NCBI RefSeq assembly: GCF_028475105.1
Contig: NZ_CP116936.1
Span: 5,207,501-5,271,500 of the forward strand
Length of the DNA stretch: 64,000 bases
Origin: Micromonospora sp. LH3U1
Lineage (GTDB): Bacteria; Actinomycetota; Actinomycetes; Mycobacteriales; Micromonosporaceae
Reading direction: 5' to 3'
Shown piece by piece: positions 57,763-64,000 of this stretch. Each line of letters begins with the position of its first letter. Within the stretch, counting starts at the first letter, position 1. A program made the position numbers and the translations under genes. The notes beneath the pieces were generated by a model. That model was not told the DNA's origin and searched no databases. It was given only the letters and a program-made list of their open reading frames with translations.

Positions 57763-58560
57763 TCACGCCGGACCGACCAGGGTGAGTGCGCTCTGGCGGG
57801 CGGTGTCGGTGCGGGCCCGGTCACCGGCTGGTGGCACCGGACGGGGCCGGCCGGCGAGCGGCGCGGCCGGGCGGCCCACGGTCGACGGCACCATGCGGGG
57901 GATCACCCGGGTCAGCTCGTCACCCGGGAGCCAGACCTTGATCTCCTTGGGTCGGGCGGCCGCCCCGCGCCCGCGCGCCGAGACGGTGACCTCCCGGCGA
58001 CGCAGCCGCCCCCGGCCCTGCCCGAGCCCTTCCCAGACTCCACGGACCACCTGCAGTGTCACGTCCGCGCCGTCCCACCGGCCGTACGGGACGAGCACGC
58101 TGCCGCGCTGCCGGGCCCGGGCGGCCAACCGGGTGGCGACCGAGGCGGAGACCGAGGCCGGCACGGTGGTGACCACGACGTCCACCCCGTCGATCAGCGC
58201 GGCGACCACGGTGGCCCATTCGGGGCCGGGATTCGGCACCAGGGCCAGCCGGTCCAGGGCGATGCCCAGCTCGGCGGCCGCGCCCGCACCGAACGTCGGC
58301 ACACCGACCACCGCACACCACGAGCCGGCCCGGGACGCCTCGGCGAGCAGGGCCAGCATCAGCGAGGTGCCACCGCTGCGCTGGGACTGGCCGGCGGCAA
58401 CCGCGATGGTGCTGCCCCGGCGCAGGCCCCGGTTGGGCAACAGACCGGTCAGCTCGGGCACCACCGGCAGCACCCGGTGGCCGCCGACCGGGTCGGGTGC
58501 ACTCGCCGGGCGCACCAGATCGGCCAGTGCGGCGGAACCGACCACCATGCGGCCCGCCAT
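57763..58560 (-). CDS. ImuA-like (RecA-fold) mutasome protein
   Basis: The 265-residue protein begins MAGRMVVGSAALADLVRPAS and contains a RecA-type core: PVVPELTGLLPNRGLRRGSTIAVAAGQSQRSGGTSLML near 37-70, where the P-loop is degenerate (AAGQSQRSGGTS), then AVVGVPTFGAGAAAELGIALDRLALVPNPGPEW and VVVTTVPASVSASVATRLAARARQRGSVLVPYG. This matches actinobacterial ImuA'. It links RecA and ImuB in SOS mutagenesis. It lies between the HEPN-like gene and imuB on the same strand. Name given by context and fold, not by a search. Confidence 0.88.
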   Translation of the reverse strand: MAGRMVVGSAALADLVRPASAPDPVGGHRVLPVVPELTGLLPNRGLRRGSTIAVAAGQSQRSGGTSLMLALLAEASRAGSWCAVVGVPTFGAGAAAELGIALDRLALVPNPGPEWATVVAALIDGVDVVVTTVPASVSASVATRLAARARQRGSVLVPYGRWDGADVTLQVVRGVWEGLGQGRGRLRRREVTVSARGRGAAARPKEIKVWLPGDELTRVIPRMVPSTVGRPAAPLAGRPRPVPPAGDRARTDTARQSALTLVGPA

Positions 58561-58659
58561 CGGACCAACCCCCCGTCGTTGCTGTGGTTCAGATCAGGAC
58601 CGGCACGCCGTGCCACCGGCCGCCCGGCTCCCCGCGGGGCGGCCGGTGGCACGGCGGGA

Positions 58660-59109
58660 TCATGCGGCGAGGCCGTCCAGGGCCGGTTGGTGGGCCACGC
58701 CGAGCGCGGTCTCCACCACCGTGACGAACTGTTCGGCAGCGCGGAGCAGATCGTCGGCCTCCCGGGCGCTGACCACACGGGGGATGCCGGCCTCGGCGGC
58801 GGCGCGCTTACTGGCCCCGGCGGCGAAGAACCGGGACCACTCGTCGAGCTCCGGAGCGACGGCGCAGAGGAGGACCCAGACGCTGGTGATCCGGTTGCGC
58901 CGACTCGGCGCGGGCCGGGCGCGGGCGGCGAGCAGGGCGGCCGCCGCGCGCAGCGCCGCCAGGTGGGCAGCCGCGTAGCGCAGACCGTCAGGTCGGGTCT
59001 GGCCGGCCTCGACCAGCCCGCGCCGGGCCAACGTGAGGAGCTGGGCGGGGGTGCGATGTGGCAGCACGTGCGCCGGCACCGTCGGTGCCTGAGCCGGGTT
59101 GGTCGGCAT
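58660..59109 (-). CDS. SAV_6107-type HEPN domain protein
   Basis: The 149-residue all-helical protein reads TPAQLLTLARRGLVEAG, DGLRYAAAHLAALRAAAALLAARARP, VWVLLCAVAPELDEWSRFFAAGASKRAAAEAG, and LLRAAEQFVTVVETALG, the pattern of the actinobacterial SAV_6107 HEPN family. HEPN domains often act as nucleotide-binding or RNase modules; the conserved RxxxxH is not obvious here. ATG at 59109 has GGAGGAGACATCC directly upstream. It is the first gene after the LexA boxes, so it is probably SOS-induced with imuA-imuB-dnaE2. Confidence 0.85.
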   Translation of the reverse strand: MPTNPAQAPTVPAHVLPHRTPAQLLTLARRGLVEAGQTRPDGLRYAAAHLAALRAAAALLAARARPAPSRRNRITSVWVLLCAVAPELDEWSRFFAAGASKRAAAEAGIPRVVSAREADDLLRAAEQFVTVVETALGVAHQPALDGLAA

Positions 59110-59207
59110 GGATGTCTCCTCCACGTGGCCGGGCGTCGACTCGGCGCGCTGGTGCCGCCGATGAGACGCCGAGGTCGGGTGGTGCGGAGGAAGACGCACC
59201 GGGTGTG

Positions 59208-59250
59208 GCCGGCCGGGTGTGGATGCTTCCCCACACCACACCCGGCCGGC
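59208..59250. repeat. strong GC hairpin in the mutasome leader
   Basis: GCCGGCCGGGTGTGG (59208-59222) and its exact complement (59236-59250) form a 15-bp stem with a 13-nt loop, about 100 nt before the HEPN-like gene. A second weaker stem (GTCGTC.../...GACGAC) lies at about 59263-59302. The 443-nt gap 59110-59552 contains these, the LexA boxes and no gene. Confidence 0.7.
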
Positions 59251-59408
59251 GTACCGGCGGGGTCGTCGCCCGCCGCCCGGGGGTCGTGGGCGGCGGACGA
59301 CGCTCCTGCCTGTCGGGACCAGGCTCGCGACTGCCCGGAAACCCAGGTGCGGCCCGCGGAGCCACACCGCCCGGAGCTGGCGCCGCGAAACGCCGCGCTC
59401 CGGCTGGT

Positions 59409-59445
59409 TGGAACGGGCGTTCGAGGCAATCGAACACTCGTTCTA
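59409..59445 (-). promoter_or_regulatory. two tandem LexA (SOS) boxes
   Basis: TGGAACGGGCGTTCGA (59409-59424, one mismatch to TCGAAC-N4-GTTCGA) and TCGAACACTCGTTCTA (59430-59445, one mismatch) lie 5 nt apart. They match the actinobacterial LexA consensus. A candidate promoter for the operon is TTGCAT (59481-59486) with TACTGT (59456-59461) or TGTACT, just upstream. The boxes would sit at or behind the start point and block transcription. Confidence 0.75.
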
Positions 59446-59552
59446 ACTGCTGCTGACAGTACACCTCCCCTCCGACGAAAATGCAACGTGTGACGCGCTG
59501 GGCTCGCCGGCCGGGTGAACCTGGGTGAACCGACACCGGCGGACCGGGAAGA

Positions 59553-60050
59553 ATGACGACCATGCAGCCACACCCGAACGTACGAGCGGTGCAGGACGCG
59601 CTCACCGCCGCCGGCACGCTCGACGGCGCCGGTGAGCCCAGCACGGTCCGCCTGCTGCCCGACGCGGTGCACACCGCTGCGGTGGCCGCCGAGGCGCTCG
59701 GCGTCGAGGTCGGCCAGATCGCCAACTCGCTGATCTTCGACGCGGACGACACGCCGCTGCTCGTGCTCACCTCCGGCGCACACCGGGTCGACACCGCCGG
59801 CCTGGCGGCGTCGACCGGGGTCACCCGGCTGCGCCGGGCCACCCCGGAGTTCGTCCGAGCGCACACCGGGCAGCCGATCGGCGGGGTCGCCCCGCTCGGG
59901 CACCCGCACCCGCTGCGCACCCTGGTGGACACGGCGCTGGCGGCGTACCCCGAGATCTGGGCCGCGGGTGGCGTACCGCAGGCGGTCTTCCCGACCACCT
60001 ACGCCGAGCTGCTGCGGGTCACCGCCGGCAGCCCGGCCGAGGTGGCGTGA
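59553..60050 (+). CDS. YbaK/EbsC (aminoacyl-tRNA editing-type) protein
   Basis: The 165-residue single-domain protein has the YbaK/ProX fold: TVRLLPDAVHTAAVAAEALGVEVGQIANSLIFDADDTPLLVLTSGAHRVD near 31-80, then ATPEFVRAHTGQPIGGVAPLGHPHPLRTLVDTAL. Family members hydrolyse mischarged tRNAs (Cys-tRNA-Pro, Ala-tRNA-Pro). The conserved Lys appears missing in this stretch (TSGAH in place of KG), so the specificity may differ. ATG at 59553 follows GGGAAGA; an ATG at 59562 is possible. Its TGA overlaps the downstream GTG. Confidence 0.88.
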   Translation: MTTMQPHPNVRAVQDALTAAGTLDGAGEPSTVRLLPDAVHTAAVAAEALGVEVGQIANSLIFDADDTPLLVLTSGAHRVDTAGLAASTGVTRLRRATPEFVRAHTGQPIGGVAPLGHPHPLRTLVDTALAAYPEIWAAGGVPQAVFPTTYAELLRVTAGSPAEVA

Positions 60051-60783
60051 GCACGGCTCCGGAGCTGGTCACGCTGCACGTGTGGCGGACCTCTCGCGGC
60101 GCGCTGCCCCGGGCGCTGACCCGGATGGCGGTGGACCCACGCCGGTTGCGCGCCCTCCCGGGCGTCCGGTTCGGCAAGCTGCTGGGCACCGGGACCGGCA
60201 CCGACTTCGGGCCGAGGGACGCCGACCTGACCCGGTGGGCGGCGCTGACCGTCTGGGACTCCCCGCCGCGGCGGCCGGCTTCGACGACTCGTCGGTCGGG
60301 CGCGCCTGGGCACGCATCGCCCGCGCCCAGGTCCGGATCGACCTGCGCCCGCTGACCAGCCGGGGCGAGTGGTCCGGCCAGCGGCCGTTCGGCGACCCGT
60401 CGGGCGGCCGGGTCACCGGCCCGGTGCTGGCGCTGACCCGGGCTCGGCTGCGGGCCCGCCGGGCAGCCACCTTCTGGCGGGCGATCCCCCCGGTGGCCGC
60501 CGCCCTGCGCGACGCGCCCGGGCTGCTGGCCCGGTTCGGGGTCGGGGAGGCGCCGCTGGGTTGGCAGGGCACGGTGAGCGTGTGGCGCGATCCGACGGAC
60601 CTGGTGGCGTTCGCGTACCGTCACCCGGAGCACCGGGCGGCGATCATGCGAACCCCCACCGCGGGCTGGTACGCCGAGGAGTTGTTCGCTCGGTTCGAGG
60701 TGCGCGACGTGGTCGGCGACCGGACTGTGCTCGGGTGGGTCGCCGACGGCGGCCCGGAAACGGTGAAGGGTGGAGGGGCATGA
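60047..60783 (+). pseudogene. CrtA-like (spheroidene monooxygenase) protein, one frameshift, probably sequence error
   Basis: Starting with GTG 60047, MSTAPELVTLHVWRTSRGALPRALTRMAVDPRRLRALPGVRFGKLLGTG ... TRWAALTVWDSP runs in one frame, and AAAAGFDDSSVGRAWARIARAQVRIDLRPLTSRGEWSG ... WYAEELFARFEVRDVVG in another. A single C lost in the run at 60261-60264 explains it. The protein would be about 245 residues and resembles CrtA-type monooxygenases that put keto groups on carotenoids. The GTG overlaps the YbaK stop and the end overlaps the GNAT start. Confidence 0.8.
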
Positions 60784-61331
60784 GGTTGGTGCGCTGGACG
60801 CCGGACGATCTCGTCCGGCGGCTGGACGACGTGGTGGCCGTCTACGGCGAGGCGATGGGATACCGCACCGACCTGCTGGAGGCCCGTCGCGGCTACATCG
60901 CCACCCATGTCCGCCGGCCGGGTTTCCGGGCGGTCGCCAGCCTGACCAGTGAGGGTCACCTCGCCGGATTCGGCTACGGCTACCTGGGCGCCTCCGGCCA
61001 GTGGTGGCACGACCAGGTGCACCGAGCATTGGACGCTCCGGCCCGTACGCGCTGGCTCACCCACTGCTTCGAGGTGGTCGAGCTGCATGTCCGGCCACCG
61101 GCGCAGGGGCACGGCCTGGGCACCGGCCAGCTGCGCGCGCTGCTCGGCATGGCCGAGGGCGACACCACGCTGCTGTCCACCCCGGAGGCCGACGAGCAGA
61201 CCTCCCGGGCCTGGCGGTTGTACCGGCGATTCGGCTTCGTCGACGTGCTGCGCAGCTTCCACTTCCCCGGCGACGAGCGTCCATTCGGCGTACTCGGTCG
61301 GGACCTGCCGCTCGAGCCACCCGCGTCATGA
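60780..61331 (+). CDS. GNAT-family N-acetyltransferase
   Basis: The 183-residue protein has the GNAT pattern: GYIATHVRRPGFRAVASLTSEGHLAGFGYGYLG near 41-72, VVELHVRPPAQGHGLGTGQLRALLGMAEGD near 98-127 (acetyl-CoA loop QGHGLG), and SRAWRLYRRFGFVDVLRSFHFPG near 140-162. The substrate is unknown. ATG at 60780 overlaps the previous stop and has GGAGGGG upstream. It lies inside the carotenoid operon, with tight overlaps on both sides. Confidence 0.88.
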   Translation: MRLVRWTPDDLVRRLDDVVAVYGEAMGYRTDLLEARRGYIATHVRRPGFRAVASLTSEGHLAGFGYGYLGASGQWWHDQVHRALDAPARTRWLTHCFEVVELHVRPPAQGHGLGTGQLRALLGMAEGDTTLLSTPEADEQTSRAWRLYRRFGFVDVLRSFHFPGDERPFGVLGRDLPLEPPAS

Positions 61332-62182
61332 CCCGGCGGATCTCCTGGACGCTGCTCGCCGTCCTGGTGCTCGCCCAGATCTGCTACCCGCTCACCACCG
61401 GCGCCACCCGGGCCGGGCTCACCGTGGCCACCGTCGTTCTCGGTTGGCTGCTCTCGGTCGGCCACGCGCTGCTCAGCCGGGGTCCGCGCGTCGCGGCGGC
61501 GCTGGTCGCGGTGGCCACCGGCGGCGGGTTCGCGATCGAGGCGATCGGGGTGGCCACCGGTGTGCCGTTCGGCAGCTACGACTACTCCGGCGAGCTGGGC
61601 CCCAAGCTGGCCGGAGTGCCGCTGATCATTCCGCTGGCCTGGACCTGGATGGCCTGGCCGGCCTGGCTGGCGGCGGTCCGGCTGACCGGCGGCACCGGCT
61701 CGCCGGTCGGCAGCGGGTCACCGGTCGGTCGATGGGTGGGGAGGATCGCGCTGGCCACGGTGGGGCTGGCCGCCTGGGACCTCTTCCTCGATCCGCAGAT
61801 GGTGGCTGAGGGCTACTGGGTCTGGCGGGACGCCACCCCGGCGTTGCCCGGCCTGCCCGGCATCCCGGTCAGCAACTATCTGGGCTGGCTGCTCTTCGCG
61901 GTGCTGATGATGAGCGCGCTGCGCCCGCTGGCCGGGCCGGCCGCCGAGCACACCGATCGGCGGGACCACCCGATGATCGCGCTCTACCTGTGGACGTACT
62001 TCTCCAGCATCCTGGCCCACGCGGTCTTCCTCGACCTACCCGCCTCGGCGCTCTGGGGCGCGGCCGGCATGTCGGTGACCGCCGTGCCGCTGGCGGTGGC
62101 CCTGCTGCGTGCCCGCCGGGGCCGTGACTCCGTTCGGGCGGACCACCAGCCGCACCGCCCCGGCGTCGACGCGACCCGATGA
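61328..62182 (+). CDS. carotenoid biosynthesis membrane protein (CruF/DUF422-like)
   Basis: The 284-residue protein has about seven membrane helices. Characteristic parts are FAIEAIGVATGVPFGSYDYSGELGPKLAGVPLIIPLAWTWMAWPAWL near 62-110, AAWDLFLDPQMVAEGYWVW near 148-166, and IPVSNYLGWLLFAV near 178-191; these match CruF-type carotenoid 1',2'-hydratases. CruF hydrates the psi-end of carotenes, giving a hydroxyl that a glycosyltransferase can use. Its neighbours (glycosyltransferase, phytoene desaturase-like, CrtA-like) fit that. Overlaps of 4 nt on both sides. Confidence 0.87.
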   Translation: MTRRISWTLLAVLVLAQICYPLTTGATRAGLTVATVVLGWLLSVGHALLSRGPRVAAALVAVATGGGFAIEAIGVATGVPFGSYDYSGELGPKLAGVPLIIPLAWTWMAWPAWLAAVRLTGGTGSPVGSGSPVGRWVGRIALATVGLAAWDLFLDPQMVAEGYWVWRDATPALPGLPGIPVSNYLGWLLFAVLMMSALRPLAGPAAEHTDRRDHPMIALYLWTYFSSILAHAVFLDLPASALWGAAGMSVTAVPLAVALLRARRGRDSVRADHQPHRPGVDATR

Positions 62183-63301
62183 TCGTCCTGCTCGCCCTGC
62201 TGATCGCCGTCGCCGCGTTGACCGGGCACACCTGGGTCAACGCCGCCCGTTGGCTGCGCCGGCCCACGGACCAGCCCGACGAGGTCGACGAGCCGGTCGC
62301 CGTGCTGCTGCCGCTGCGCGACGAGGCCGCCCGGGTCACTCCCTGCCTGCGCGCCCTGCTCGCCCAGCGCGGCGTGCCCGGCCTGCGCGTCGTCGTCCTC
62401 GACGACGGCTCCACCGACGGCACCGCCGACGTGGTCCGCGCGGTGGTCGGTGAGGACCCCCGGGTCACGCTGCTCACCGGGGTCGCCCCGCCGCCGGGCT
62501 GGCTGGGCAAGCCGCACGCCTGTTGGCAACTGGCCAACCGGGCCGACCCGGACGCCACCGCGCTGGTCTTCGTCGATGCCGACGTGGTGCTCGCCCCGCA
62601 CGCCGTGGCGCGGCCGTCACCGAGCTGCGCGCCGCCCGCGCGACACTGCTGTCGCCGTACCCCGGATCGTGGTGGCGACGGCGGCCGACCGGCTGGTGCA
62701 GCCGCTGCTGCAGTGGCTCTGGCTGACCTTCCTGCCGCTGCGCGCGATGGAGCGCTCGCCGCGGCCGTCGCTGGCCGCGGCGGGCGGGCAGTTCCTGGTG
62801 GTGGACCGGGCCGGCTACACCGCCGCCGGCGGGCACGCCGCGGTCGCCGACAAGATCCTGGAGGACGTCGAGCTGGCCCGGGCGGTCAAACGGGCCGGTG
62901 GGCGGATCGCCCTGGCCGACGGCTCCCGGCTGGCCACCTGCCGGATGTACGACGACTGGCCGCAACTGCGCGACGGATACTCGAAGTCGCTCTGGGCGTC
63001 GTTCGGGCACCCGGGCGCCGCAGCGGCCGTGCTGGCGTCGCTGCTGCTGCTCTACACCGCCCCGCCGCTGATCGCGCTGGGGTTCGCATCGACAGCTCCC
63101 CGGGTGTCAATGGTTGCGCTCATCGCATACCTGCTCGGGGTGGCCGGGCGGGTGCTCACCGCACGAGCGACCGGGGGCCGGTGGTGGCCCGACGCACTCG
63201 CACACCCCGTGTCGGTCGTGGTCCTCGGTTGGTTGACCCTACGGTCGTACCATCTGCGAAAGCGGCGCCGCCTGACCTGGCGGGGCCGCCCGGTCAGCTA
63301 G
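62179..63301 (+). pseudogene. GT2 glycosyltransferase (CruG-like), two frameshifts, probably sequence errors
   Basis: Three frames join into one GT2 enzyme. From ATG 62179: VAVLLPLRDEAARVTPCLRALL ... VVVLDDGSTDGTAD ... LGKPHACWQLANRAD ... VDADVVLAPHAVAR; then AAVTELRAARATLLSPYP; then RIVVATAADRLVQPLLQWLW ... ARAVKRAGGRIALADGSRLATCRMYDDWPQLRDGYSKSLWASFG and two C-terminal helices. Jumps fall at about 62610 and at the C4 run near 62660; each needs one lost base. DxD-type (VDADV) and KPHAC motifs indicate an active enzyme. Next to a CruF-like gene it likely glycosylates a carotenoid. Confidence 0.82.
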
Positions 63302-63311
63302 GAGGCGCGGC

Positions 63312-64000
63312 ATGGCGCGGATCGTGGTCGTCGGCGCCGGGGTGGGTGGCCTCGCCACCGCCGCCCGGCTGGCCTCCACCGGGCACCAGGTGACCGTCTT
63401 CGAGCGGGCCGACACGGTCGGTGGCAAGCTCGGCCGGTACGCGCACGACACCCCGGCCGGGTCGTTCCACTTCGACACCGGGCCGAGCCTGCTCACCCTG
63501 CCCGAGGTCTTCCAAGACCTGTTCGAGGCCACGGGGGCGAAGCTCGACGAATACCTGGACCTGGTCCCGCTGGACCCGATCGTCCGGCACGTCTTCCCCG
63601 GCGGTGGCCCGACGCTGGACTCGTGCGCCGACCCGGTGGAGTTCGCCGCCCGGATCGGGGCCGCCTTCGGTGACCGGGCGGCAGCCGACTGGCAGCGGCT
63701 GTGGCGTCGGGCCGCGCGGGTGTGGCACGCCTCTGAGCGGGACATCCTGCGCCGTACCGTCGACTCCCCCCGCGACCTCGCGTCGCTGGCCTGGCGCGTC
63801 GGCGACCTGGCCGCCATCGCCCCGGGCCGCACCCTGCGCGGATTGGGCCGTCGACACCTGTCCGACCCGCGGCTGCGGATGCTGCTGGACCGGTACGCCA
63901 CCTACACCGGCGCCGACCCACGCCGGGCGCCGGCGGCGCTGGTCGCGGTCCCGTACGCCGAGCTGACCTTCGGCGGCTGGTATCTGCGCGGCGGGTTGGG
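63312..64000 (+). CDS. CrtI-type carotenoid desaturase / FAD oxidoreductase, cut at window end
   Basis: The visible 229 residues carry the FAD-binding start RIVVVGAGVGGLATAARLASTGHQVTVFERADTVGGKLGRY near 3-43, FDTGPSLLTLPEVFQDLF near 55-72, and SDPRLRMLLDRYATYTGADPRRAPA near 185-210, the CrtI/CrtN/CruO pattern. It could be a phytoene desaturase or a later desaturase/oxygenase. ATG at 63312 has AGGAGG 7 nt upstream. It follows the glycosyltransferase gene by 10 nt as the last visible gene of the carotenoid operon. Confidence 0.9.
   Translation, partial: MARIVVVGAGVGGLATAARLASTGHQVTVFERADTVGGKLGRYAHDTPAGSFHFDTGPSLLTLPEVFQDLFEATGAKLDEYLDLVPLDPIVRHVFPGGGPTLDSCADPVEFAARIGAAFGDRAAADWQRLWRRAARVWHASERDILRRTVDSPRDLASLAWRVGDLAAIAPGRTLRGLGRRHLSDPRLRMLLDRYATYTGADPRRAPAALVAVPYAELTFGGWYLRGGL

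Noticed and set aside
1..64000. tRNA, rRNA, insertion sequence or prophage genes
   Set aside because: Looked for by eye on both strands; no tRNA-like cloverleaf end, transposase or phage gene was recognised. A tRNAscan-type run would settle the tRNA question.

Overview
The window is very GC-rich, densely packed actinobacterial chromosome. Gene content and order (his cluster, full division and cell wall cluster, MurT/GatD, DivIVA/SepF/YlmG, an ImuA-ImuB-DnaE2 mutasome, and a carotenoid locus with CruF-like and glycosyltransferase genes) point to Micromonosporaceae, most likely Micromonospora or a close relative such as Salinispora. This is inferred from protein character and synteny, not from a search. 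I saw no rRNA, tRNA, CRISPR array, prophage or intact insertion sequence.

Region 1 (1-8.8 kb, minus strand) is histidine biosynthesis: hisD, hisC, hisB, a 56-residue membrane protein, hisH, a basic membrane protein, priA and a RidA-type gene. hisF lies further on, separated by an ohrR-ohr peroxide module and an oxidoreductase, and has its own promoter. Region 2 (8.9-15.3 kb) holds a Lon-substrate-domain protein, a membrane protein, a MinD/ParA-like ATPase with a 19-unit hexapeptide array, an unknown anchored protein, rluA-type pseudouridine synthase, lspA and a DksA-type regulator.

Region 3 (15.5-36.3 kb, minus strand) is the division and cell wall cluster. In transcription order it reads mraZ, rsmH, ftsL, ftsI, murE, murF, mraY, ftsW, murG, murC, ftsQ, ftsZ, yggS, sepF, yggT, divIVA, then two small genes and a cation/proton antiporter. 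murD is absent from its usual place between mraY and ftsW, where a perfect 20-bp inverted repeat sits instead. pgeF (ylmD) is absent between ftsZ and yggS. Both missing functions concern positions 1-2 of the stem peptide. Divergently from mraZ run murT and gatD (lipid II amidation) and a DedA/TVP38-like gene, followed by a broken kinase gene.

Region 4 (39.8-52.3 kb) has leuS, preceded by a leucine-codon leader peptide and an intrinsic terminator that look like transcription attenuation. It continues with a MoxR-DUF58-transglutaminase operon, DUF3040, dinB, a phosphatase-superfamily gene and a methyltransferase. Region 5 (52.3-59.5 kb, minus strand) is an SOS mutasome operon (HEPN-like protein, ImuA-like, ImuB, DnaE2) behind two tandem LexA-type boxes. 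Region 6 (59.5-64 kb, plus strand) is YbaK plus a carotenoid tailoring operon running off the window end.

Two caveats matter. First, at least eight sites look like single-base deletions, several in C or G runs, in ftsL, ftsI, the phosphatase gene, imuB (twice), the CrtA-like gene and the glycosyltransferase (twice). This pattern suggests sequencing error more than real decay, so those genes may be intact in the organism. Second, many starts are GTG placed 6-8 nt after a TANNNT hexamer, which suggests leaderless transcription; I used this to choose several starts.
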